DNA of 64,000 nt. Source: Actinomycetota bacterium (GTDB lineage Bacteria; Actinomycetota; Actinomycetes; Nanopelagicales; Nanopelagicaceae). The notes below the pieces were generated by a model. That model did not search any database, was not told where the DNA came from, and saw nothing but the letters and a program-made list of their open reading frames with translations. Both the position numbers and the translations under genes were made by a program. This document shows positions 48,220 through 60,393 of the stretch, piece by piece (within the stretch, counting starts at the first letter, position 1; the number at the start of each line of letters is the position of its first letter). The stretch lies in the NCBI GenBank assembly GCA_016870365.1, contig VGBW01000005.1, forward strand, positions 1 to 64,000, in the 5' to 3' direction.

Positions 48220-49131
48220 TTAAGCTCTTGGGTGAGCTTGTTCATAAGCCTTCCTAATTCGCTCTTGAGAGACATGGGTATATATCTGGGTAGTGGCAAG
48301 GGATGAATGGCCAAGAATCTCTTGCACTGTTCTCAAATCCGCACCTCCCTCCAGAAGGTGAGTCGCTGCGCTATGCCTAAGGGTATGTGGACCTAATTTC
48401 CTATCACTATTGATAGCACCCATAGCTTGATAGACCACGCTTCTGGCAACTCTTTGATCAATTCTCTTTCCACGCGAACCAACAAATAGCGCGCTTCCGC
48501 TTGCTTGACTTAGTAGTTCAGCTCTGCCCTTACTAATCCAGGTATCAACTGCAGCGACAGCAGGGGCTCCGAGTGGAACAATCCGCTCCTTCCCTCCCTT
48601 TCCCATCACCCTTATCGTTGATCTATCTCTATCTATATCGCCAAGGTCTAGACCAACAAGCTCTGAGATACGAATACCAGAGGCATATAGAACTTCCACT
48701 ATTGCTAGATCTCTCAGCGCGCTAGCACTGCCCTCTTCCTCAGCTCTTGCCGCAAGTGCTTGTAGAGCTAGCCCCGCGCAATCGATATCTAATACCTCAG
48801 GCAGGGCTCTCTCAGGCTTTGGTGCGATTAGATCTTTGCCGATGTCTCTAGATAGCCAACCACTTCTTGCCCCCCAATAGGTGAAGGCGCGAATCGAGAC
48901 TACCCGGCGAGTAATTGATGATCTTGCCGCTCCTTTGATGTGAAGATTTGCCAGCCAAGAGCGGATGTGATTGAGCTCTAACTGCGAGAACTCGGTAACC
49001 CCCAATCGATTAATATGCAGCAGGAGGGAGTCTAAGTCGGCTAGGTAGGCCCGAATCGAGTTCTCTGACAAGTTTCGCTCAGAGACTAAGTGGGTGCGAT
49101 AAGCCTCTGCCAGCTCTTGTTCCAAAGCCAC
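48220..49131 (-). CDS. xerC: Tyrosine recombinase XerC/XerD type
   Basis: 303-residue site-specific recombinase with SAM-like N-terminal domain and full catalytic set: Arg154 (SGIRISE), Lys178 (MGKGGKER), His249 and Arg252 (PHTLRHSAATHLLEGG), His275 (LGHSS), Tyr284 (IYTHV). Such chromosomal proteins resolve dimers at dif. Start at GTG 49131; the upstream frame to 49347 does not look coding. No Shine-Dalgarno, but a -10-like hexamer 7 nt upstream. Confidence 0.92.
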   Translation of the reverse strand: MALEQELAEAYRTHLVSERNLSENSIRAYLADLDSLLLHINRLGVTEFSQLELNHIRSWLANLHIKGAARSSITRRVVSIRAFTYWGARSGWLSRDIGKDLIAPKPERALPEVLDIDCAGLALQALAARAEEEGSASALRDLAIVEVLYASGIRISELVGLDLGDIDRDRSTIRVMGKGGKERIVPLGAPAVAAVDTWISKGRAELLSQASGSALFVGSRGKRIDQRVARSVVYQAMGAINSDRKLGPHTLRHSAATHLLEGGADLRTVQEILGHSSLATTQIYTHVSQERIRKAYEQAHPRA

Positions 49132-49138
49132 AAAACAT

Positions 49139-49144
49139 AGGTTA
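49139..49144 (-). promoter_or_regulatory. -10 element for leaderless xerC transcript
   Basis: TAACCT on the minus strand ends 7 nt before GTG 49131. The gap ATGTTTT contains no ribosome-binding site. Consistent with a leaderless mRNA. Confidence 0.45.
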
Positions 49145-49294
49145 TCTAGAAATCGCCGCCTAAGCGATAGACACAGCGTTGCTAATAAGCAACACTTAAA
49201 CCATGCTGTCTTAGGTGCGCCAAGTGTAGATCTCCTTCGGTGTTTTGTCGGTGCTAGGTGGATCCCTTGGCCACTAGCAAAGAAGGGGTGGGTT

Positions 49295-49531
49295 TTGAAA
49301 GTTCTATTGATAATTAGTGATAACTGCATTGAGCCAATCCTGACCAATACTGCAACTGAGATTAGAGTAACTATCGGGCTAAGCCATGACTTCGATCAGA
49401 TATTGGATGTGACCTCTGGAATACTGGATACCGAGCAGATAGCTCTCTTGCATCGCCTTTGGGCAGATGATGCCTTCCCTAGAGATTTCAAGCGCGTAGA
49501 AGATGAATTAATCATCTCTGCTAGAGAGTAA
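49295..49531 (+). CDS. Hypothetical 78-residue protein
   Basis: TTG start preceded by GAAGGGG at good spacing. Sequence begins MKVLLIISDNCIEP; no family recognised. It ends 1 nt before the convergent HTH gene at 49533, and the nearly seamless packing supports it being real. Function unknown. Confidence 0.5.
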   Translation: MKVLLIISDNCIEPILTNTATEIRVTIGLSHDFDQILDVTSGILDTEQIALLHRLWADDAFPRDFKRVEDELIISARE

Positions 49532-49532
49532 G

Positions 49533-49796
49533 TCAGTTCCGCTTCTTTTCTATCGCACCAAGCGCAATGAGAAGAGTCTCTGGTGAGACTTCAAGGGCTT
49601 GAGCAAGAGGTGCTATCACATCAATTTTTGGCACTCGTTCTTGCCTGAAGTAGCGAGAGACTGAGCCGCGATCAACTCCGGTTCTTTGGGCTAGCTCTTC
49701 TAGCCCAGAAATATTAAGTGCTTGCATGCGAGTACGGAGCCACTCGGCCGATTCGCTCGGAGTCAATTTCTGCGCCTTCTTTAGAGCCGAACGCAT
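49533..49796 (-). CDS. XRE-family helix-turn-helix protein
   Basis: 87-residue DNA-binding protein. HTH: ISGLEELAQRTGVDRGSVSRYFRQERVP, then a short helix IAPLAQALEVSPETLLIAL. No other domain. It lies just downstream of the cimA operon and could regulate it or a prophage-like system elsewhere. Target unknown. Confidence 0.85.
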   Translation of the reverse strand: MRSALKKAQKLTPSESAEWLRTRMQALNISGLEELAQRTGVDRGSVSRYFRQERVPKIDVIAPLAQALEVSPETLLIALGAIEKKRN

Positions 49797-49816
49797 GTCG
49801 AGTTCTCTTCTCCTAG

Positions 49817-51415
49817 CTAGAGGTCTTGCTCGGGATTCTTGCCCGTTCTCAAGAGCCCATAAGTTAGCGCATCTTCTAGCGCCATGGCAGAGGCAGCAAT
49901 GACATTTTCATGAACTCCAATTGTGCTCCACTCGCCATGGCCATCGCTGCTTTCCACTAATACTCTAGTAATAGCCCCTGTTCCAAGCCGTCCTTCTAAG
50001 ATACGAACCTTGTAATCGGTTAGCTCTAGTTGGGAGAGTTCTGGAAATAACCTCTCAAGCCCATTACGAAGCGCTCTATCGATAGCGTTAACCGGACCAT
50101 TCCCACTTCCTGAGGATGAAATCAACTCACCTTTAACTCTGATGTTTACCTCAGCCCTTGAAGTAAGAGATCCATCAACGCCTTGATCCACGCTGGTCCT
50201 CCAACTCTCGATAGCAAAAAATGATGGTTTCTTTCCAGCTAGCTCCTGTCTTAAGAGCAGTTCAAAGCTGGCATCTGCTGCTTCAAAGGTGTAGCCGCGA
50301 GACTCTAGATCCTTAACTCTTTCAACCAGGCGAGCTACGATCTCTTTTTCTTTACTTAAATCAAAACCAAGTTGTGAGGATTTAATCTCAATCGAGGCTC
50401 GCCCTGCCATCTCCGAAACTAACATTCTCATATCGTTGCCAACACTCTCGGGATCTTCATGTTGGTATAGGGCTGGATCTACCTTAATTGCCGAGGCATG
50501 AAGACCTGCCTTATGAGCAAAAGCTGAGACACCAACATACGGCTGCCTTGCACTTGGTGCGACATTTGTGACCTCTGCTACCGCGTGAGCAATTCTAAAT
50601 GCTTCCTCCAGCCCCCCAGCAGGAAGTACTTCTTGCTTCTTCTTTAGCTGCAGGTTTGCAATGATTGAAATCAAATCAGCATTTCCAGTTCTCTCGCCAT
50701 AGCCATTAAGAGTTCCTTGAACATGACTTGCCCCAGCTGCCACTGCTGCAAGTGAATTAGCAATAGCGCATCCAGTGTCATTATGGCAATGAATTCCGAT
50801 GCGAGCTGAGCTATCTGAAATTACCTCTGCTACCACATCTGATAATTCATCAGGCAGCATTCCACCATTGGTATCACAGAGGGCAATCACGTCTGCCCCT
50901 GATTCAGCGGCGACTCTAACCACCTCTAAGGCGTAGCCCGGATTTGCGCGGTAGCCATCAAAGAAGTGTTCGGCATCAAGAAATACCCTTTGGCCACCGC
51001 TTCTTAGATACCTAATAGAGTCTCTAATCATCGCCAAGTTCTCTTTTAACTCTGTTTTAAGAGCCAACTCCACATGGCGATCATGTGATTTTGCAACGAG
51101 GGTGACCACCGGTGCTCCAGATTCTGCAAGAGCTCTTAGCAGGGCATCATCTCCGGCTTTGGTGTTTGCTCGCCTGGTTGCCCCAAATGCCACAAAGGTT
51201 GCATTCCTCAACGTCAACTCTTTTGCAGCTAATCTAAAAAACTCAGTATCTTTTGGATTTGCCCCTGGCCAGCCGCCTTCAATGAAGCCCACTCCAAGGT
51301 CATCCAGATGGCGAGCGATGGTTAGCTTGTCATGTACTGAAAGATTAAGTCCTTCTTGCTGCGCGCCATCCCTCAAAGTGGTGTCATAGATATGAAATGC
51401 ATCAGAGATGGCCAC
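49817..51415 (-). CDS. cimA: (R)-citramalate synthase
   Basis: Condenses pyruvate and acetyl-CoA to citramalate, first step of the threonine-independent route to isoleucine. 532 residues, alpha-IPMS/homocitrate-synthase family: DTTLRDGAQQEG at the start, FIEGGWPGANPKD, HCHNDTGCAIANS, VQGTLNGYGERTGNADL and a C-terminal regulatory domain. FIEGGWPGANP is characteristic of the CimA-type branch rather than LeuA. Overlaps ilvE stop by one nt, last gene of the operon. Confidence 0.9.
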   Translation of the reverse strand: MAISDAFHIYDTTLRDGAQQEGLNLSVHDKLTIARHLDDLGVGFIEGGWPGANPKDTEFFRLAAKELTLRNATFVAFGATRRANTKAGDDALLRALAESGAPVVTLVAKSHDRHVELALKTELKENLAMIRDSIRYLRSGGQRVFLDAEHFFDGYRANPGYALEVVRVAAESGADVIALCDTNGGMLPDELSDVVAEVISDSSARIGIHCHNDTGCAIANSLAAVAAGASHVQGTLNGYGERTGNADLISIIANLQLKKKQEVLPAGGLEEAFRIAHAVAEVTNVAPSARQPYVGVSAFAHKAGLHASAIKVDPALYQHEDPESVGNDMRMLVSEMAGRASIEIKSSQLGFDLSKEKEIVARLVERVKDLESRGYTFEAADASFELLLRQELAGKKPSFFAIESWRTSVDQGVDGSLTSRAEVNIRVKGELISSSGSGNGPVNAIDRALRNGLERLFPELSQLELTDYKVRILEGRLGTGAITRVLVESSDGHGEWSTIGVHENVIAASAMALEDALTYGLLRTGKNPEQDL

Positions 51416-52500
51416 TAGGTGACTCGCTTCATCCAGCCATGTTTATCGGCAATAGTTCCGTGTTGAATTCCAAGAAGATGATTGCGAATCTCCATAGTTA
51501 TCTCACCGGGGTTTCCATCGCCTGTGACCCAGGTTCCGTGCTTGCTCTTTGCAGCCCCCACTGGAGCAATTACTGCTGCTGTGCCGCAGGCAAAGACCTC
51601 TGAGATCTCACCGCTTGCCACCCCATCACGCCATTGATCGATTGAGATCATCCCTTCCTCAACTCTATATCCCAAATCTTGAGCAACGCTAAGAATAGAG
51701 TCGCGAGTAATTCCATGCAGCAATGTTCCGGTAAGTCTTGGAGTGAATATGGTGGCGCCTTTTCCTTTGCCCTTAACAAAGTAGAGATTCATCCCTCCCA
51801 TCTCCTCGACCCAGTAGCGTTCCTTGGCATCAAGCCAGACCACTTGGTCACAACCTTCTCTACCTGCCTCCTGCTGAGCCAGAAGTGATGCTGCATAATT
51901 ACCGCCGCACTTTGCCTCCCCGGTTCCACCCAGTGCCGCCCTGACATATTCCAATGAAATCCAAACTGTCACCGCCCTTGCAGAATTAAAGTAAGCAGCA
52001 GCTGGGGTAGCAATAACTGCAAAGAGGGCTTTGTTGGAGGGTCTTACTCCCAGGCCAACTTCGGTTGCAATCATAAAGGGCCTTAAATACAGTGACTCGC
52101 CGACTTTCTTCGGGACCCAACCAGCATCTTGTCTTACGAGTGCTTCGACGGCGCTAACAAAATCATCTACCGATAACTGCGGAAGAGTGATTCGCGCTGC
52201 GCTCTTAGCAAAACGCCGAGCATTAGCATCAGGGCGAAATAGCGCAATAGATCCATCTGGTTGGTGGTAAGCCTTCATTCCTTCAAAGATTTCCTGACCG
52301 TAATGAAAGACCATGGCAGCGGGATCAAGATTTAGTGGCCCATAGGCAGAGATAGTCAGATCAGACCAACCGCTGGCCTCATTCCACTCAGCAACTGCCA
52401 TATGATCGGTGAAGTACTTTCCAAATCCTGGGGCCTCCAGATACTTCTCTCGTTGAGCTGGAGAGACTGGATTTGATGAGAGGTTTACTTTTATCTTCAT
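51415..52500 (-). CDS. ilvE: Branched-chain amino acid aminotransferase
   Basis: Last step for Val, Leu and Ile. Fold-type IV PLP enzyme, 361 residues. PLP lysine in GEAKCGGNYAASL and FACGTAAVIAPVG near the C-terminus; the N-terminal YGQEIFEGMKAY motif is typical. One-nt overlap with leuB. Confidence 0.95.
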   Translation of the reverse strand: MKIKVNLSSNPVSPAQREKYLEAPGFGKYFTDHMAVAEWNEASGWSDLTISAYGPLNLDPAAMVFHYGQEIFEGMKAYHQPDGSIALFRPDANARRFAKSAARITLPQLSVDDFVSAVEALVRQDAGWVPKKVGESLYLRPFMIATEVGLGVRPSNKALFAVIATPAAAYFNSARAVTVWISLEYVRAALGGTGEAKCGGNYAASLLAQQEAGREGCDQVVWLDAKERYWVEEMGGMNLYFVKGKGKGATIFTPRLTGTLLHGITRDSILSVAQDLGYRVEEGMISIDQWRDGVASGEISEVFACGTAAVIAPVGAAKSKHGTWVTGDGNPGEITMEIRNHLLGIQHGTIADKHGWMKRVT

Positions 52501-53536
52501 TAGCCAAGAGCCTTTACCAGAGCATCGCCTATCTCACTGGTGCTTCTTTTCTTGTCAGCTCTTGTTAATAAGTCAGCCTCTACTGCTTTCTCAACATCTC
52601 TTGCCGCATCACTTAGACCTAGGTGATCAAGTAGCATCGCTACAGACATGATTGTTGCAGTTGGATCGGCAATACCTTTCCCTGCAATATCAGGAGCTGA
52701 TCCATGAACTGGTTCAAACATTGAAGGAAACTCTCCAGTCGGATTTACATTCCCCGAGGCAGCAAGGCCAATACCCCCGCAGATAGCCGCAGCGATATCA
52801 GTCAAAATATCACCAAAGAGATTATCAGTTACTACCACATCAAAGCGTTCTGGATTTGTTACAAAGAACATCGAGGCGGCATCAACATGGAGGTAATCTG
52901 TGCTCACCTGAGGAAATTCCTTTGCCACTTCTTCAAACGTCCTGGTCCAAAGGCTTCCAGCTCTGGTTAGGACATTGTTCTTATGAACTAGAGTCAATTT
53001 CTTTCTAGGCCTTGCCATCGCTCTATTGAAAGCATCTCTGATGACTCGTTCGGCTCCACGCCTGGTATTTAGGCTCTCCTCTGTCGCAACTTCACTTTCA
53101 GTTCCATACCCAAGAACTCCGCCAGCGCCAACATATGGCCCCTCAGTTCCCTCGCGAACCACTACGAAATCAATTGGCGCACTCGTCTTCAATGGACCGA
53201 CAACTCCAGGATAGCGGCGGGCAGGACGCAAATTTATGTAGTGATCAAAAGCGAAGCGAAGTTTTAGTAGTAAGCCTCGCTCCAATACCCCACTTGGAAC
53301 ACTGGGATCGCCAACTGCGCCTAGAAGTATCACGTCAAAACTCTTTAGCTCCTCAAGGGTTTTATCCGGCAATGCCTCACCGGTCTTATGCCAGTAGGCA
53401 GCCCCTAATTCAAAGGCCTTCTTGCCATAGCTAAAGCCATGCTTCTTGCCAGCAGCATCAAGAATTTTCAAACCCTCATTGACGACCTCAGGTCCAATCC
53501 CATCACCTGGGATGACTGCTAGGTTAAAATTCTTAC

Positions 53537-53540
<4 letters not shown>
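52500..53540 (-). CDS. leuB: 3-isopropylmalate dehydrogenase
   Basis: NAD-dependent decarboxylating dehydrogenase, 346 residues. [18 protein letters not shown], and [29 protein letters not shown], then [14 protein letters not shown]. Acts in leucine synthesis and on 3-methylmalate in the CimA route. leuC and leuD are not in the window. Overlaps serA by 4 nt. Confidence 0.95.
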
Positions 53541-56174
<2,634 letters not shown>

Positions 56175-56735
56175 TTAGTTTTGGTAGTCCTCGGTCTGGC
56201 TATGTGTCGATGAGGACGCTAGTCCAGTCTCTTGCAAAGTCCGTTCAGCCAGAGTCGTATCGCCAATTTCTAGTGCAATGAGACCTGACTGAACCAACTC
56301 TTTGATGCCAAAGCTTGATAACTCCTTTAGTAGCGCCGCAATCTCGGCGCTATTTCCTATCGCCTCAATAGTAAGGCTGGAGTTAGCCTGATTAACAATT
56401 GCCCCGCGATACTTAGCAATTACAGCTTCAACCTTTGGGCGGTTATTGGGGTCACTATTTACCTTGACCATCAGAAGCTCTCTTTGATGAGAGTTCCTAC
56501 CTTCCATCTCTTGGATGCCGATAACGTTAACTAGTTTAAATAGCTGAGCGCTCACCTGATCTAGAGCGTGTCCCTCAAGGTTTAGAACAATGGTCATTCG
56601 AGAGATCTCAGGGCTTTCAGTTGGTCCCACCGCAAGTGAATGGATGTTGTATCCCCGACGAGAAAACAGTGATGCCACTCGGGCTAGAACACCTGGGCTG
56701 TTTTCAACCAGGACAGAGAGAATGTGTTGGGCCAT
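56175..56735 (-). CDS. ilvN: Acetolactate synthase small (regulatory) subunit
   Basis: ACT-domain protein binding Val for feedback control of IlvB. 186 residues. HILSVLVENSPGVLARVASLFSRRGYNI at the start, ERELMLVKV-type segment QRELLMVKVNSD. 2 nt after ilvB. Confidence 0.95.
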   Translation of the reverse strand: MAQHILSVLVENSPGVLARVASLFSRRGYNIHSLAVGPTESPEISRMTIVLNLEGHALDQVSAQLFKLVNVIGIQEMEGRNSHQRELLMVKVNSDPNNRPKVEAVIAKYRGAIVNQANSSLTIEAIGNSAEIAALLKELSSFGIKELVQSGLIALEIGDTTLAERTLQETGLASSSTHSQTEDYQN

Positions 56736-56737
56736 GG

Positions 56738-58477
56738 CTATAACTCCTGTGAGTCCCAGTCAGGCGCCATCTCTTTGGCAATCAAAATATCATCATTAGA
56801 GGTTCCAGCAGCCACCATTGGCCAGACCATGGCATCTCGATGAACGCTAAAGTCAACAACCACCGGAGCATCATTAATAGCATTTGCTTCCTTAATTATC
56901 TTGTCGACATCACCCTTTGATTCGCAGCGAAGGCCAACGCATCCCATGGCTTCGGCAAGTTTTGCAAAATCAGGGATCCTCTTAGAGTGAAGGTCAGTAT
57001 TCGAATAACGCTCTCTATAAAAGAGTGCCTGCCATTGACGAACCATTCCTAAGCTCTCATTGTTGATGACAGCCACTTTGATCGGAATGTCATTTAGCGC
57101 GCAAGTTACTAACTCTTGATTTGTCATCTGGAAACAACCATCACCATCAATTGCCCAAACTGGAGTGTCAGGAGCACCAACTTTTGCGCCCATCGCAGCT
57201 GGAACGGCGTATCCCATCGTGCCAAGGCCTCCGGAGTTGAGCCAGGTTCGAGGTTTTTCAAATTTAACAAATTGCGATGCCCACATCTGATGTTGACCAA
57301 CTCCTGCAACATAGATCCCATCAGGGCCAGTAATTGCGCCGATTCGCTCAATTACATATTGTGGAGAAAGTGATCCGTCACCAGGCTCGCTATATCCAAG
57401 AGGATATCTCTGGCGCAGCGAATTGATCTGCTTCCACCATTGGCTGATATCGGCTCTGTTCCTGGCATACTCAGCCTTAAGAGCAGGAATTAGCGCCCTC
57501 ATGGTTGGGCCAAGATCGCCAATAATCGGCACATCGGCATAACGATTCTTGCCAATCTCTGCAGGATCGATATCTGCATGAATTACCTTGGCGTCAGGGG
57601 CAAATGTAGAGAGTTTTCCAGTTACTCGATCATCAAAGCGAGCACCTAGGGTGATAAGCAAATCTGCTTTCTGAAGTCCAGTTACTGCAGCAACAGTTCC
57701 ATGCATTCCAGGCATACCCAGATGTTGGCTATGGCTATCTGGAAATGCTCCACGGGCCATAAGGGTTGTGACAACAGGGGCTCCCACTAACTCTGCCAAC
57801 TGCAAGAGCTCTTTAGCAGCATTAGCCTTTATTACTCCTCCGCCAATATAGAAAATGGGTTTACTTGCTTGGGCTATGAGTGATGCTGCTTCACGAATTG
57901 CCTGAGCATCAGGCTCTGCATGAGGGTGATAACCCAGAAGATTCAATTTCTTGGGATAGTTGTAAATTGTCATCTTCTGTAGAGCATCCTTAGCAATATC
58001 AACTAGAACTGGCCCTGGTCGACCCGAGGAGGCAATATAGAAAGCTTCGGCCATGGCCCGCGGAATTTGGGCAGGATCTGTAATTAGATAATTGTGCTTT
58101 GTCACCGGCATGGTGATTCCACGAATGTCGGCCTCTTGAAAGGCATCGGTTCCAATAGCAGCTGAAGGAACTTGGCCAGTTATGGCAACGATAGGAACTG
58201 AATCCATCTGAGCATCAGCAATTGGAGTAACCAAATTTGTTGCCCCAGGCCCAGAGGTTGCAACACAAACTCCGACTCGACCAGTGACCTGGGCATAACC
58301 AGTTGCGGCATGTCCTGCCCCCTGTTCATGGCGGACTAGAATGTGGCGAATCTTTGAATCAAAGATTGGGTCATAGGCAGGGAGAATTGCTCCCCCAGGA
58401 ATACCGAACATGACATCAACGCCAGAATCTTCCAGAGCGTTAACTAGCGCTTGGGCGCCAGTTAGCTCGTTTGCCAT
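56738..58477 (-). CDS. ilvB: Acetolactate synthase large (catalytic) subunit
   Basis: TPP enzyme joining two pyruvates, or pyruvate with 2-oxobutyrate. 579 residues. [15 protein letters not shown], catalytic Glu in [17 protein letters not shown]-binding centre, and TPP motif [15 protein letters not shown]...NN. ATG 58477 has AAGGAGG. First gene of the operon, preceded by an attenuator. Confidence 0.96.
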   Translation of the reverse strand: MANELTGAQALVNALEDSGVDVMFGIPGGAILPAYDPIFDSKIRHILVRHEQGAGHAATGYAQVTGRVGVCVATSGPGATNLVTPIADAQMDSVPIVAITGQVPSAAIGTDAFQEADIRGITMPVTKHNYLITDPAQIPRAMAEAFYIASSGRPGPVLVDIAKDALQKMTIYNYPKKLNLLGYHPHAEPDAQAIREAASLIAQASKPIFYIGGGVIKANAAKELLQLAELVGAPVVTTLMARGAFPDSHSQHLGMPGMHGTVAAVTGLQKADLLITLGARFDDRVTGKLSTFAPDAKVIHADIDPAEIGKNRYADVPIIGDLGPTMRALIPALKAEYARNRADISQWWKQINSLRQRYPLGYSEPGDGSLSPQYVIERIGAITGPDGIYVAGVGQHQMWASQFVKFEKPRTWLNSGGLGTMGYAVPAAMGAKVGAPDTPVWAIDGDGCFQMTNQELVTCALNDIPIKVAVINNESLGMVRQWQALFYRERYSNTDLHSKRIPDFAKLAEAMGCVGLRCESKGDVDKIIKEANAINDAPVVVDFSVHRDAMVWPMVAAGTSNDDILIAKEMAPDWDSQEL

Positions 58478-58515
58478 CTTGGTCCTCCTTCCAAAAATAT
58501 CTTGCCCACTAATAG

Positions 58516-58538
58516 AAAAACCCCCAGTTTCCTGAGGG
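58516..58538 (-). terminator. Attenuator terminator before ilvB
   Basis: CCCTCAG-GAAA-CTGGGGG, a 7-bp stem with one G-T wobble and a GAAA tetraloop, followed by five Ts. It lies 39 nt before ilvB and is part of the leader, so premature termination would switch the whole operon off. Confidence 0.88.
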
Positions 58539-58539
58539 T

Positions 58540-58568
58540 GCGCGTGAACTTCGCTTTAGTTCACGCGC
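58540..58568 (-). promoter_or_regulatory. Attenuator stem I in the ilvB leader
   Basis: Perfect 11-bp inverted repeat GCGCGTGAACT/AGTTCACGCGC with a 7-nt loop. It overlaps the leader-peptide stop codon and is followed one nt later by the terminator. A ribosome stalled on the leader would cover its left arm and change folding. An alternative pairing GTTTC...GGTG with CACC...GAAAC could act as antiterminator. Confidence 0.8.
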
Positions 58569-58620
58569 AACGAATCACCACTGAAACAAGAACTGAGACA
58601 GAAGTTGATTTCGCTGACAT
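58561..58620 (-). CDS. ilvB operon leader peptide
   Basis: 19-residue peptide MSAKSTSVSVLVSVVIRCA. Seven of residues 8-16 are branched-chain (five Val, one Leu, one Ile), with GTG GTG ATT just before the stop. This is the hallmark of ribosome-mediated attenuation by branched-chain aminoacyl-tRNA. The ATG is 7 nt after the -10, so the peptide is probably translated from a leaderless mRNA. Attenuation of ilvBNC by such a peptide is established in Corynebacterium. Confidence 0.85.
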   Translation of the reverse strand: MSAKSTSVSVLVSVVIRCA

Positions 58621-58627
58621 GGGAGCA

Positions 58628-58656
58628 AGTATCTCCTGATAGAAAGTATGAGTCAA
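58628..58656 (-). promoter_or_regulatory. ilvB operon promoter
   Basis: TTGACT (58651-58656) and GATACT (58628-58633), 17 nt apart, close to the sigma70/SigA consensus. Predicted transcription start is about 58620-58622, immediately at the leader-peptide ATG. Confidence 0.8.
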
Positions 58657-58703
58657 CCCTCAAGACGGCTATCTCACAATTTGAACGGGGCTTCATCCCC
58701 TCT

Positions 58704-60380
58704 CTAATCGCAGACCGCTCCCTTTGATGCCGAGCCCACCAGCCTCACATACTTGCCTAGCACCCCTGAGGTGTACCTACTGGGTAGCGGCCTAAAGCTT
58801 GCCAGCCTCCTTGCTAACTCACTTTCATCAACTAGCAAATCTAGAGTCCTGGCATTGATATCAATACGAATTCGATCGCCATCTTTAACAAGGGCAATCG
58901 CTCCACCATCAACTGCCTCAGGGGCAACATGCCCCACGCAAAGTCCAGTTGTGCCACCAGAGAATCTGCCATCGGTAATTAGGAGAACAGATTTTCCAAG
59001 ACCAGCACCTTTTATGGCGCCAGTAATCATTAACATCTCGCGCATTCCCGGACCACCCTTTGGCCCCTCATAGCGAATCACTACAACATCGCCTGCAGCA
59101 ATCGTTCCATCTCCTAGGGCTTGCATAGCGGCTTGCTCGCGATCAAAGACTCTGGCAGGTCCTTCGAACAAATCAACTCCAACTCCAGCGACCTTTGTCA
59201 CGGCGCCATCTCTAGCAAGTGACCCGCCCAGAATTGTGATTCCACCACTTACGCCCATCGGCCTCTTAACCGCTCTTAAGATCTCACCATCAGGATCTGG
59301 TGGATTAATGTCAGCTAAGTTCTCAGCCATAGTTTTTCCGGTAACGGTTAGGCAATCTCCATGAAGCAGACCAGCATCAAGCAGAGCCTTTAATACCACC
59401 GGAATCCCCCCGACTTTATCAACATCACTCATGACGAATCTGCCGAATGGCTTTAGATCACCAAGGAGTGGGACTCTTGAACCAATTCGATGGAAATCAT
59501 CTAGAGATAGACCGACCTTGGCCTCATGCGCGATTGCTAGTAAGTGAAGAACAGCATTTGTTGATCCACCCAGGGCCATAACTGCGGTAATGGCATTTTC
59601 AAATGCGCCCTTACTTAGAATGTCTCTAGTGGTAATTCCCTGTCTGATCAACCCCACGACCGCGGCGCCGGATTTGACCGCATAGCTATCGCGCCTGCGA
59701 TCAACTGCCGGAGGAGCTGCAGATCCTGGAAGAGATAGACCGATAGCTTCTCCGACTGTGGCCATAGTGTTTGCGGTGTACATCCCGCCGCAGGCACCCT
59801 CGCCCGGACATATTGCCCGCTCAATTCTATCTACCTGCTCTTGAGAAATTAAGCCTCTTGCACACGCTCCAACTGCTTCGAAGGCATCAATGATTGTGAC
59901 ATCCTTCCCATCGACTTGCCCTGGAAGAGTAGAGCCGGCATAAACAAAAACGCTAGCAACATCAAGGCGCGCTGCTGCCATCATCATTCCTGGCAGTGAC
60001 TTATCACAGCCTGCAAAGGTGACCATGCCATCAAGGCACTCTGCCTGCATTACCGTCTCAACCGAATCTGCAATGACCTCCCTTGAAACAAGTGAAAAGT
60101 GCATTCCTTCATGGCCCATAGAGATGCCATCAGAGACTGAGATGGTGCCAAATTGCATGGGAAATCCGCCAGCATCTATAACGCCCTGCTTTGATGCTTT
60201 TGCTAGACGATCTAGCGAGAGATTACATGGAGTAATCTCATTCCAAGAAGATGCAATTCCGATCTGCGGTTTAACCCAATCCTCATCTTTCATACCAACT
60301 GCTCTTAGCATTCCGCGAGCAGGGGCGCGTTCGAGTCCATCAGTCACTAAGCCTGAACGTGGCTTCATTGGATTTGTCAT
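58704..60380 (-). CDS. ilvD: Dihydroxyacid dehydratase
   Basis: Fe-S dehydratase, third step of branched-chain amino acid synthesis. 558 residues. Cluster cysteines in CDKSLPG and [36 protein letters not shown]. It is in the same direction as ilvB, with the ilvB promoter and leader between; it starts 13 nt after gatB. Confidence 0.95.
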   Translation of the reverse strand: MTNPMKPRSGLVTDGLERAPARGMLRAVGMKDEDWVKPQIGIASSWNEITPCNLSLDRLAKASKQGVIDAGGFPMQFGTISVSDGISMGHEGMHFSLVSREVIADSVETVMQAECLDGMVTFAGCDKSLPGMMMAAARLDVASVFVYAGSTLPGQVDGKDVTIIDAFEAVGACARGLISQEQVDRIERAICPGEGACGGMYTANTMATVGEAIGLSLPGSAAPPAVDRRRDSYAVKSGAAVVGLIRQGITTRDILSKGAFENAITAVMALGGSTNAVLHLLAIAHEAKVGLSLDDFHRIGSRVPLLGDLKPFGRFVMSDVDKVGGIPVVLKALLDAGLLHGDCLTVTGKTMAENLADINPPDPDGEILRAVKRPMGVSGGITILGGSLARDGAVTKVAGVGVDLFEGPARVFDREQAAMQALGDGTIAAGDVVVIRYEGPKGGPGMREMLMITGAIKGAGLGKSVLLITDGRFSGGTTGLCVGHVAPEAVDGGAIALVKDGDRIRIDINARTLDLLVDESELARRLASFRPLPSRYTSGVLGKYVRLVGSASKGAVCD

Positions 60381-60393
60381 AAGTCAATCCTAC

